Assembly (NCBI GenBank): GCA_015485235.1
Contig: WFTX01000149.1
Span: 1 to 7,461 of the forward strand
Direction: 5' to 3'
Length of the DNA: 7,461 nucleotides
From: Nitrospirota bacterium
GTDB lineage: Bacteria > Nitrospirota > Thermodesulfovibrionia > Thermodesulfovibrionales > JdFR-85
Of this stretch, positions 1 to 6,099 are shown one piece after another (positions within the stretch are counted from its first letter, which is position 1; every line of letters starts with the position of its first letter). The notes beneath the pieces were generated by a model. The model was given only the letters and a program-made list of their open reading frames with translations. It was not told where the DNA came from and ran no database searches. The translations under genes were made by a program, and so were the position numbers.

Positions 1-12
1 ATAATAATCTAT

Positions 13-1299
13 ATGAGAAAAGGGATGGCTGTTCTCATAGCCGGGATGTTTGTTCTTCTTGTTACCTTGCCTGCATCGGCTGCAGAGGTCTATGTAGTAA
101 AGGTGCAGGGGGTGATAAATCCTGTCACTTCTGAGTTCATGCAAAAGAGTATCAGGAAGGCTGAGAAAGAGGGGTTTGACGCAATTGTGATGGAACTGGA
201 CACCCCGGGAGGGCTTGATACCTCCATGCGGTCGATAATCAAGGCGATAAACGGGAGTGAGATTCCCGTTGTGGTTTATGTGGCCCCTCCGGGAGCTCGT
301 GCAGCCTCTGCAGGAGTATTCATCACAATAGCTGCTCATGTTGCTGCAATGGCTCCAGGGACGAACATCGGGGCTGCCCATCCTGTAGGTATGGGTGGCA
401 AGATGGACAAGACGATGGTCGAGAAGGTGACCAACGATGCAGTTGCGTATATACGCTCGCTGGCAGAACGGCGTGGCAGGAATCCGGACTGGGCCGAGGA
501 GGCGGTCCGGAAGAGTGTCTCCATAACGGCAAGGGAGGCCCTGAAAAAAGGAGTTATCGACCTCGTCGCCAGGAACACTGATGAGCTTCTGGAGAAACTC
601 GACGGCCGGAAGGTAGAGACAGTAAAAGGTGATGTTTTACTCAGGACGAGGGGGGCGGTTGTCAAAAGGGGGGAGATGGGTTTCAGGCTCAAGATTCTCG
701 GATTGATAAGCAACCCCAATGTTGCCTATATCCTGATGCTTCTTGGTTTCTACGGGCTGTTCTTTGAACTGACCAATCCCGGGTCCATATTCCCGGGCGT
801 AATAGGTGGCATCAGTCTCATACTTGCCTTCTATTCATTCCAGACACTGCCGGTGAACTATGCCGGGCTGCTTCTGATCATTCTTGCGATTATAATGTTT
901 GTCCTTGAGGTGAAGGTTACCTCAAGCGGTGTACTTGTGATCGGTGGTATAATCTCCATGCTTATAGGCTCGCTCATGCTCTTTGAGAGCGGGGGGCCTT
1001 TCATAAAGCTCTCTCTCTATCTCATCGTGCCTGCCGTCCTGCTTACGGCTCTCTTTTTCACCCTTACGGTCGGTCTTGTTATCAAGGCATGGCGGCGGAA
1101 GCCCGTTACAGGTAACGAGGGGCTTGTGGGGCTCGAGGGAGTCGCCCATTCGGATATAACCGGAGAGGGCGGTATGGTGCTTGTGAGGGGAGAGTACTGG
1201 CAGGCCTTCAGTGACGAACATATCAGGAAGGGGGAAAAGGTCAGGGTGGATTCAGTGAATGGTTTGAAAATAAAAGTAAGAAAGGAGGAGACAGGATGA
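13..1299 (+). CDS. nfeD: NfeD-family membrane-anchored serine protease (full-length, ClpP-like domain + NfeD OB-fold)
   Basis: 428 aa. Residues 1-23 look like a signal peptide (Lys/Arg N-end, hydrophobic core, A-S-A cleavage motif). A ClpP/crotonase-like protease domain follows (about 25-210). The LDTPGG motif (62-67) and Ser99 in AASAG match the family nucleophile; Lys138 in EKVTND is the probable dyad base (by analogy with Ser97/Lys138 of archaeal PH1510). Five hydrophobic segments follow (about 236-252, 259-279, 283-300, 305-324, 333-357), then a C-terminal NfeD OB-fold (about 366-424). The full-length architecture and downstream slipin match the known NfeD1b/stomatin operon type, in which the protease cuts the partner's hydrophobic C-terminus. 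Inferred role: envelope protein quality control. The start is not certain: no Shine-Dalgarno is visible in the 12 nt before ATG 13, and those 12 nt are open in frame, but the signal peptide fits well from ATG 13. ATG 25 is an alternative. Confidence 0.93.
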   Translation: MRKGMAVLIAGMFVLLVTLPASAAEVYVVKVQGVINPVTSEFMQKSIRKAEKEGFDAIVMELDTPGGLDTSMRSIIKAINGSEIPVVVYVAPPGARAASAGVFITIAAHVAAMAPGTNIGAAHPVGMGGKMDKTMVEKVTNDAVAYIRSLAERRGRNPDWAEEAVRKSVSITAREALKKGVIDLVARNTDELLEKLDGRKVETVKGDVLLRTRGAVVKRGEMGFRLKILGLISNPNVAYILMLLGFYGLFFELTNPGSIFPGVIGGISLILAFYSFQTLPVNYAGLLLIILAIIMFVLEVKVTSSGVLVIGGIISMLIGSLMLFESGGPFIKLSLYLIVPAVLLTALFFTLTVGLVIKAWRRKPVTGNEGLVGLEGVAHSDITGEGGMVLVRGEYWQAFSDEHIRKGEKVRVDSVNGLKIKVRKEETG

Positions 1300-2075
1300 T
1301 TTTTGCGCCTCAGTTCTTAAGTCTGGTCTTTGTGGTCTTCCTTGTGCTGTACTTTCTGGTCAGTGCAATCAAGGTCCTGAGAGAGTATGAAAGGGGGGTT
1401 ATATTCAGGCTCGGAAGGCTGATCCCGGTAAAGGGGCCAGGACTGGTGATAATCTGGCCCATCATTGATAAGATCGTGAAGGTCAGCCTCAGGACGGTCA
1501 CCATGGATGTCCCTGCCCAGGATGTTATTACAAGGGACAATGTCTCTGTGAAGGTGAATGCCGTTGTCTACTTCAGGGTGATGGACCCGAGCAAGGCGAT
1601 AACAGAGGTGGAGGACTTCTACTTTGCCACGAGCCAGATCGCCCAGACTACGCTGAGGAGCGTGGTGGGGCAGAGCCAGCTTGATGACCTTCTCTCAAAG
1701 CGTGACGAGATAAATGCGGAACTCCAGCGGATCATAGACTTCCAGACCGAGCCCTGGGGTATAAAGGTTACTGCCGTTGAGGTGAAGAATGTGGATCTTC
1801 CCCAGGAGATGCTCAGGGCCATTGCTAAACAGGCCGAGGCTGAGAGGATGAGAAGGGCGAAGATCATCAACGCCGAGGGTGAGTTCCAGGCTGCCCAGAA
1901 ACTCGCTGACGCAGCAAAGATCATTGCCACCGAGCCTGCCACACTCCAGCTCAGGTTCCTCCAGACTCTCGTGGAAGTGGCTGCAGACAAGAACTCGACC
2001 GTACTCTTCCCCCTGCCTATTGACCTTATAAAGCCCTTTCTCGAACCGAAGAAGAAGTCTGGAGATGTAGAATAG
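1296..2075 (+). CDS. Slipin / stomatin-like SPFH (band 7) membrane protein
   Basis: 259 aa, normal for bacterial and archaeal slipins. One N-terminal membrane segment (about 5-24) is followed by the family signature YERGVIFRLGR (31-41) and the SPFH fold (about 28-165). An alanine/glutamate/arginine-rich coiled-coil stretch follows (about 170-210: AKQAEAERMRRAKIINAEGE). The C-terminal hydrophobic tail (about 234-249) is the kind of segment that NfeD proteases cleave in the PH1510/PH1511 pair. Slipins oligomerise on membranes and scaffold lipid microdomains. The start is well supported: ATG overlaps the nfeD stop as ATGA (1296-1299), with AGGAGG at 1283-1288, so the two are translationally coupled. 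The TAG stop is followed directly by the GTTGATTTG repeat array. The exact substrate or membrane process is not visible here. Confidence 0.95.
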   Translation: MIFAPQFLSLVFVVFLVLYFLVSAIKVLREYERGVIFRLGRLIPVKGPGLVIIWPIIDKIVKVSLRTVTMDVPAQDVITRDNVSVKVNAVVYFRVMDPSKAITEVEDFYFATSQIAQTTLRSVVGQSQLDDLLSKRDEINAELQRIIDFQTEPWGIKVTAVEVKNVDLPQEMLRAIAKQAEAERMRRAKIINAEGEFQAAQKLADAAKIIATEPATLQLRFLQTLVEVAADKNSTVLFPLPIDLIKPFLEPKKKSGDVE

Positions 2076-2077
2076 GT

Positions 2078-2127
2078 GTTGATCTCGTTGATTTCGTTGA
2101 TTTGGTTGTTTGGTTAGTTTGGTTGAT
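2078..2127 (+). repeat. Degenerate 9-nt tandem repeat (GTTGATTTG-like)
   Basis: About 5.6 units start 2 nt after the slipin stop: GTTGATCTC (2078), GTTGATTTC (2087), GTTGATTTG (2096), GTTGTTTG (2105, 8 nt), GTTAGTTTG (2113) and a partial GTTGAT (2122). The strand is strongly T/G-biased. It lies outside any coding frame I support. The slipin frame, if its stop were read through, gives 13 mostly hydrophobic residues before TAG at 2115. The most likely cause is replication slippage in a convergent intergenic gap. No function is evident. Confidence 0.8.
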
Positions 2128-2148
2128 GAAATAGCGGGAAGGGGGGAA

Positions 2149-2166
2149 GGCGAGAAAGGCGAGAAA
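2149..2166 (+). repeat. Two exact 9-nt tandem units (GGCGAGAAA)
   Basis: GGCGAGAAA occurs twice in a row, at 2149-2157 and 2158-2166, ending a purine-rich run (about 2134-2166, only two C residues). It lies 22 nt after the GTTGATTTG array in the same convergent gap. No stem-loop followed by a T-run was found here for either converging transcription unit. The T-run at 2235-2243 has no GC stem before it. Confidence 0.7.
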
Positions 2167-2243
2167 TGTTCAACGTCCGGGGGTCAAGGCGATGGGTGAG
2201 AGGCAATGGAATAACAGTACACCAATGACCAATAACTTTTTTT

Positions 2244-3224
2244 CTACCACCTTATCAATGCTGACGCCCAGGTAAGACCACCTCCGAAGGCCTCAAGGAG
2301 GATATAGTCGCCTTCCTTGATCCTCCCGGTTCTGACCGCCTCATCAAGGGCTATGGGGATGGATGCTGCAGAGGTGTTTCCATAGCGGTCCAGGTTCAGC
2401 ATGACCCGCTCCATCCCTATTCCCAACCGCTTGGCAGTGGCACTGATAATCCTGTGGTTTGCCTGGTGGGGGACAAGAAGTGAGAGGTCATCGGGGGTAA
2501 TGCCGTTTTCTTCCAGCATGTCCACGACGAGTTTCTCCAGTGTCCGGACAGCGACCTTGAAGGTCTCGTTTCCCCTCATCTTCAGATAGTGGAGCCTTGT
2601 CCCGACGGTCTCTTCCGATGCCGGCTGCCTTGAGCCGCCTGCCGGAACATAGAGAAGATCCCATTTGGAGCCGTCGGCATGTATCTTTACAGAGATCACA
2701 CCCCTTTTTGACCGGTCTGCCTCAAGAACAGCGGCCCCGGCTCCGTCCCCGAGGAGGACACAGGTGGTCCTGTCCTTCCAGTCCGTTATCCTGGATAGGA
2801 CCTCAGAGCCTACTATCAATATACGGGAATAGACCTTTGCACGTATATAGGCATCGGCAACTGAAAGGGCATAGATGAATCCGGAGCAGGCGGCGTTTAT
2901 ATCAAAGGCCGCGGCGTTTTTGGCCCCCAATTTGTCCTGGAGAAAGCAGGCAGTGGAAGGAAGGGGCATGTCAGGGGTGACGGTTGCTACTATGATGAGA
3001 TCGATGTCCCGGGGCTTGAGGCCTGCTGCCTTCAGTGCCTCCTTCGAGGCGATCAGGCCTATATCAGAGGCTGCCTGTTCCCTCTCTGCAATCCGCCGCT
3101 CTCTTATGCCTGTCCTGTCCCTTATCCACTCATCGGTGGTATCAACCATCTGTTCGAGTTCATAGTTTGTAAGAACCCTTCCGGGAAGATACGAACCGGT
3201 CCCGGTAATCCTTGAATGTACCAA
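2244..3224 (-). CDS. fabH: 3-oxoacyl-ACP synthase III (KAS III), fatty-acid synthesis initiation
   Basis: 326 aa, close to the E. coli FabH length (317). It condenses acetyl-CoA or another short acyl-CoA primer with malonyl-ACP in the cytoplasm, the first step of type II fatty-acid synthesis. The catalytic triad is visible: Cys113 in DINAACSGF, His253 in VPHQANHR, and Asn283 in RYGNTSAAS. The thiolase-fold hallmarks GDGAGA (159-164) and the C-terminal EAFGGGLTW (311-319) are present. The start is a TTG at 3224: an in-frame TAA lies immediately upstream and AGGAGG is 10 nt away, so no longer form is possible. It is the last gene of the yceD-rpmF-plsX-fabH unit, 62 nt after plsX. The fabD, fabG and acpP genes often found next are absent, because the next gene is the convergent slipin. 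Primer preference (straight or branched) cannot be read from sequence. Confidence 0.97.
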   Translation of the reverse strand: MVHSRITGTGSYLPGRVLTNYELEQMVDTTDEWIRDRTGIRERRIAEREQAASDIGLIASKEALKAAGLKPRDIDLIIVATVTPDMPLPSTACFLQDKLGAKNAAAFDINAACSGFIYALSVADAYIRAKVYSRILIVGSEVLSRITDWKDRTTCVLLGDGAGAAVLEADRSKRGVISVKIHADGSKWDLLYVPAGGSRQPASEETVGTRLHYLKMRGNETFKVAVRTLEKLVVDMLEENGITPDDLSLLVPHQANHRIISATAKRLGIGMERVMLNLDRYGNTSAASIPIALDEAVRTGRIKEGDYILLEAFGGGLTWASALIRW

Positions 3225-3234
3225 TTACAAAGAA

Positions 3235-3240
3235 CCTCCT
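3235..3240 (-). promoter_or_regulatory. Ribosome binding site that fixes the TTG start of fabH
   Basis: The minus strand reads AGGAGG at 3240-3235, 10 nt before TTG at 3224-3222. The codon just upstream of TTG is TAA (3227-3225). The strong Shine-Dalgarno and the adjacent in-frame stop together make the non-ATG start close to certain. Confidence 0.85.
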
Positions 3241-3286
3241 GATTCTTATTCCCCGACCTCAGAAGGGCTGTTTATGACGCCTCATG

Positions 3287-4318
3287 TCAGGCAGGCGAGC
3301 CTGCAAGGTCGGTTTTCATCCCCCTTGACAGGGAGCTCAGCTCGTCAGAAATTATCCGGTCGACCCTGAGCCTTGAGGCAAGGTCAGCCGTCTTGATCGC
3401 ATTCTTAATGGCCTTTGCAGATGACCTTCCATGGCTTATGATGCATGTGCCCCTGATACCCAGAAGGGGGGCACCGCCGTATTCGGCGTAGTCCGTCTTT
3501 TTCTTGAAATTCTTGAGTGCCGGCTTCATGAAGAGATAGGCTAGCCTCCCGGTGGCTATGGAGGCTATCTCTACCTTCAGCATCTTCATGATCGCCTCTG
3601 CCAGTCCTTCGCTTATCTTGAGCGCTATGTTTCCTGTGAAACCGTCGCAGACTACGACGTCAACATCACCCTGGTAGAGATCCTTGCCCTCCACATTTCC
3701 TACGAAATTAAGGGATGTGTTCTTGAGGAGGGAGAATGCCTCCTTGGTGAGCTCATTTCCCTTGACGTCCTCTTCGCCGATGCTGAGGAGGGCCACCCTG
3801 GGCTTTTCCACCCCTATGACGTGTTTCGAGTATGCCGAGCCCATATAGGCGAACTGGAGGAGGTTTTCCGGTGTGGAATCCACATTGGCTCCTGCGTCTA
3901 TCAGGACAAACCTTTCCTTCAATGTGGGCATGGTTGTGGCGATCGCCGGTCTGTCCACTCCTTCTGAAGTCCCAAGGACCAGAAGGGCAGTGGCCATCAC
4001 CACACCGGAATGCCCTGCGCTCACAAAGGCATCGGCCTCGCCGCTCTTTACAAGGTCGATCCCCTTCCTTATTGATGAGTCCCTCTTCCTCCTGATTGCA
4101 AAGGAGATGGAATCGTCCATGGAGACCGTCTGGGAGGCATGATGAATGGAGATCCGGTCAGGAGGATAGCGCCTTGACTTAAGTGCCTCCGAGACCATCC
4201 GTTCGTCACCGACGAGGACTACCCTGATATCCTCTTTTTCACTTACAGTCTCGATAGCCCCTTCGATCGTGACCTCTGGGGCATTGTCCCCTCCCATTGC
4301 GTCAAGGGCTATTCTCAT
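3287..4318 (-). CDS. plsX: Phosphate acyltransferase PlsX (acyl-ACP:phosphate)
   Basis: 343 aa, typical PlsX length. It converts acyl-ACP and inorganic phosphate to acyl-phosphate, which PlsY uses to acylate glycerol-3-phosphate. PlsX is a peripheral membrane enzyme at the branch between fatty-acid and phospholipid synthesis. Diagnostic features are the N-terminal RIALDAMGGDNAP (2-14), SAGHSGVVMA in the middle, DVVVCDGFTGNIALK, and the late YGGAPLLGI segment. The ATG start overlaps the rpmF stop as ATGA (4318-4315), so it is translationally coupled to the L32 gene. No internal disruption is visible. The order rpmF-plsX-fabH is one of the best conserved neighbourhoods in bacteria and supports the call independently. 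Confidence 0.97.
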   Translation of the reverse strand: MRIALDAMGGDNAPEVTIEGAIETVSEKEDIRVVLVGDERMVSEALKSRRYPPDRISIHHASQTVSMDDSISFAIRRKRDSSIRKGIDLVKSGEADAFVSAGHSGVVMATALLVLGTSEGVDRPAIATTMPTLKERFVLIDAGANVDSTPENLLQFAYMGSAYSKHVIGVEKPRVALLSIGEEDVKGNELTKEAFSLLKNTSLNFVGNVEGKDLYQGDVDVVVCDGFTGNIALKISEGLAEAIMKMLKVEIASIATGRLAYLFMKPALKNFKKKTDYAEYGGAPLLGIRGTCIISHGRSSAKAIKNAIKTADLASRLRVDRIISDELSSLSRGMKTDLAGSPA

Positions 4319-4506
4319 AACTCTTCTTTCTCTACAACAGCGATAACCTTCCTGCCGTTATAGAAGCCACAGTGTGTGCAGACCCGATGGGGCAGTTTTG
4401 GTTCGCCGCAATCAGGGCAGTTCATCAATGGGGGACGCTCCCCTTTCCAGTTTGCCCTTCTCTTGTCGCGCCTGCATCTTGAGTGTCGTGAATGTGGGTT
4501 GGCCAT
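4315..4506 (-). CDS. rpmF: 50S ribosomal protein L32 (zinc-binding form)
   Basis: 63 aa, normal L32 size. The N-terminus is basic (SRHSRCRRDKRRANW), followed by a four-cysteine zinc ribbon: CPDC at 30-33 and CTHC at 43-46, i.e. the Cys-containing (C+) paralogue type rather than the cysteine-free version. It is a structural protein of the large ribosomal subunit. The start is ATG 4506, one nt after the yceD stop, with an AAGGAG-type site around 4514-4519. The stop overlaps plsX. Its place between yceD and plsX is the standard arrangement. Confidence 0.97.
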   Translation of the reverse strand: MANPHSRHSRCRRDKRRANWKGERPPLMNCPDCGEPKLPHRVCTHCGFYNGRKVIAVVEKEEL

Positions 4507-4507
4507 C

Positions 4508-5014
4508 TCAATGCTCCTTTCTGAGTGTTTTGAGTATCTGAAATCTGGAATCTATTGTCTGAGGCATACAGTTACAACTGTCTTCGTTGAGATTTTTGCC
4601 GCAGGTGGGACAGATACCTGAACAGTTTTCACTGCAGAGCGGTTTCATAGGGGTGTTCAGCAGTATCTGCTCCCGGAGGATGTCGGATATATCTATCTGG
4701 TCGTTCCTGTAGAAGCCTACCGTTCCTTCATCCCTGTGGAGTTCATGGCTTGTCTCACCCCTGAGGGCCTCTGCAGGAAGATAGAGAAGGTCAAATTCGG
4801 AATGAACCGTCTGGCTGAAATCGTCAAGACACCTGCTGCATACCTGACGGATTGTTACCTCTACATGTCCGGTAATATGCACTTCAGGCCCTGTTCTGGT
4901 TATATCGATTCTACCTGTTGCAGGGGTAAGGGGGATCAAGCCGGAGTCCTCCCCTACAGGTTCTGAGACGGGAAGGCTTAATGGTGCTTCTATCTCTGAG
5001 ACGGTTATTTTCAT
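4508..5014 (-). CDS. yceD: YceD/DUF177-family protein (L32 companion, 23S rRNA accumulation)
   Basis: 168 aa, typical for the family. Two cysteine clusters are visible: VCSRCLDDF (Cys59, Cys62), and a C-terminal zinc-finger-like block at 127-149 (CxxxCxxxCxxC, then CNC at 147-149) ending with the family hallmark in which ICPTCGKNLN is prominent. Family knowledge: YceD is co-transcribed with rpmF and in E. coli and plants affects 23S rRNA levels; the biochemical mechanism is not established. It heads the four-gene minus-strand unit. The start is ATG 5014, with only a weak GAAGAG about 11 nt upstream. Nearby ATGs are in another frame, so this start is the best available. Confidence 0.9.
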   Translation of the reverse strand: MKITVSEIEAPLSLPVSEPVGEDSGLIPLTPATGRIDITRTGPEVHITGHVEVTIRQVCSRCLDDFSQTVHSEFDLLYLPAEALRGETSHELHRDEGTVGFYRNDQIDISDILREQILLNTPMKPLCSENCSGICPTCGKNLNEDSCNCMPQTIDSRFQILKTLRKEH

Positions 5015-5075
5015 GGTCTGTCATGCTCTTCATATTTTTTTCTTATAATCTGCGGTCATGAGAAATTAAATTAAA

Positions 5076-5105
5076 ATTATACGTTTATCTTGAAAATATT
5101 GTCAA
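5076..5105 (-). promoter_or_regulatory. Consensus sigma-70-type promoter for yceD-rpmF-plsX-fabH
   Basis: On the minus strand, TTGACA (5105-5100) and TATAAT (5081-5076) are perfect -35 and -10 hexamers with an 18-nt spacer. Transcription would start near 5069, giving a 5' leader of about 55 nt before yceD. The strength fits a ribosomal-protein operon. It overlaps the opposing plus-strand promoter at 5090-5118. Confidence 0.8.
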
Positions 5106-5118
5106 GTATGGTTAAAAT
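5090..5118 (+). promoter_or_regulatory. Probable sigma-70-type promoter for the receiver-protein/acylphosphatase genes
   Basis: TTGAAA (5090-5095), a 17-nt spacer and TAAAAT (5113-5118) give a good -35/-10 pair on the plus strand. The expected start is near 5125, so the leader would include the tandem palindromes at 5128-5157. It is weaker than the divergent promoter with which it interlocks. Confidence 0.6.
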
Positions 5119-5127
5119 GTAACAGTC

Positions 5128-5157
5128 TTTTCTGTCAAGAAATTTTCTGTCGAGAAA
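5128..5157. repeat. Tandem pair of 15-bp palindromic units (TTTTCTGTCAAGAAA), possible operator
   Basis: TTTTCTGTCAAGAAA (5128-5142) is followed directly by the same unit with one change (A to G at 5152; 5143-5157). Each unit contains a palindrome, TTTCT-N4-AGAAA. The pair sits just downstream of the predicted plus-strand start and ends 12 nt before the receiver-protein ATG. This position suits a repressor operator or a leader-RNA structure. No binding protein can be named. Confidence 0.6.
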
Positions 5158-5169
5158 CTGGTTTATCCC

Positions 5170-5742
5170 ATGGATGATACGAGATACTGTATCTGTTGCG
5201 GTGAAGATGTTCCTTATAACACTGTTGTAAGGAACGAGAGGAGGGAACTTACCTGTCAGTTCTGTGGCTTCACCCTGGATGTAACAAACCTGTGGGAAGA
5301 CCAGGGTGAAGGGGAGCGCGGTGTTGCCATGGTAGCAGAGGATTCTGATCTCACCCGGAATCTTCTCAGGGATATAATTGCTAATAAAGCCCTTTCCGGT
5401 GAGGTCGTGGCTGTTTCGAACGGGCTTGAGCTGACGACCGAGTTTTCAAGGTACCTCAAGGAAGGCAAGAGGATAGAATTTGTAATCATCGACCTGAACA
5501 TGCCGCTGATGGACGGACTTACGGCTGCCAGGACCATTCGTGCCATTGAGAAGGGTGCAGGCATGGGAAATAACGTCCCCCTGATATTCTTCTCTTCCAG
5601 AAAGGCTGACGAGGATCTGAAGAACCAGATGGGGATTCTTGCTCCTGCCCATTACATGAACAAGGGGAGCGATCCCGACCCTGAGTCTCTTGCCCACCGG
5701 ATAGAGGGGCTTGTTAATTTCATCCAGACAACCTATTCATGA
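5170..5742 (+). CDS. Zinc-ribbon + CheY-like receiver (REC) protein, no output domain
   Basis: 190 aa. Residues 1-40 carry a putative zinc ribbon with cysteine pairs Cys7/Cys10 and Cys29/Cys32 (an extra Cys9 sits in the first pair). Residues about 52-187 form a receiver domain with the usual phosphorylation set: acid pair Glu57-Asp58, phospho-acceptor Asp108 in VIIDLNMPLMDG, Ser142 at the end of strand 4 (IFFSS), and Lys165 in MNKGSDP. It should therefore be phosphorylatable. There is no DNA-binding, enzymatic or other output domain and no histidine kinase nearby, so partners are unknown; the zinc ribbon could bind protein or nucleic acid. ATG 5170 has no good Shine-Dalgarno; the frame is open back to a TAA at 5113, with no better start between. 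It is followed 14 nt later by acylphosphatase. Confidence 0.88.
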   Translation: MDDTRYCICCGEDVPYNTVVRNERRELTCQFCGFTLDVTNLWEDQGEGERGVAMVAEDSDLTRNLLRDIIANKALSGEVVAVSNGLELTTEFSRYLKEGKRIEFVIIDLNMPLMDGLTAARTIRAIEKGAGMGNNVPLIFFSSRKADEDLKNQMGILAPAHYMNKGSDPDPESLAHRIEGLVNFIQTTYS

Positions 5743-5756
5743 AGGAGGTTTGAACA

Positions 5757-6035
5757 ATGCCTGACAAGAGGGCGCACCTGTTCATAGAAGGCAGGGTTCA
5801 GGGGGTTTTTTATCGTGACTTCACCAGAGAGACTGCCGTAAGTCTCGGCCTCCGGGGATGGGTAAGGAACCTTCCCGACGGACGGGTGGAGGCGGTCTTT
5901 GAGGGAGACTCAAAGGCTATAGAGGAGGCCATTGCAAGGTGTTATACCGGGCCGCCGGCAGCAGTAGTCAGGAATATAGAGGTGGAATGGGAGGAATGGA
6001 CCGGTGAGTTCCGGGACTTCCGGATCCGTTACTGA
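5757..6035 (+). CDS. acyP: Acylphosphatase
   Basis: 92 aa, the standard size of this small one-domain enzyme. It hydrolyses carboxyl-phosphate (acyl-phosphate) bonds, such as those of acetyl-phosphate, 1,3-bisphosphoglycerate and carbamoyl-phosphate. The conserved signature is GRVQGVFYRDF, with catalytic Arg20, and GWVRNLPDGRVEAV, with catalytic Asn38. The C-terminal FRDFRIRY matches the family ending. The start is well supported: AGGAGG at 5743-5748 lies 8 nt before ATG 5757 and touches the stop of the upstream receiver gene (5740-5742), so the two are very probably co-transcribed. The in vivo substrate is not known for most bacterial acylphosphatases. Its link to a receiver gene is discussed as a finding. 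Confidence 0.96.
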   Translation: MPDKRAHLFIEGRVQGVFYRDFTRETAVSLGLRGWVRNLPDGRVEAVFEGDSKAIEEAIARCYTGPPAAVVRNIEVEWEEWTGEFRDFRIRY

Positions 6036-6099
6036 ATCTCAACATTACAGAAACAAGGAAAGCGGTGGGGGTATACTATCACGGGCCTTCTGACAAGCT

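Noticed and set aside
336..719. 127-codon minus-strand open frame inside nfeD
   Set aside because: It is fully antisense to the conserved protease domain, has no ribosome binding site and resembles no protein family.
2235..2243. T-rich run (TTTTTTT at 2237-2243) as the terminator of the nfeD-slipin unit
   Set aside because: No GC-rich stem precedes it; the upstream sequence has only short direct repeats (ACCAATGACCAAT, 2221-2233).
5128..5157. The two palindromic units as the beginning of a CRISPR array
   Set aside because: The copies are directly adjacent with no spacers, there are only two of them, and no cas genes are present.
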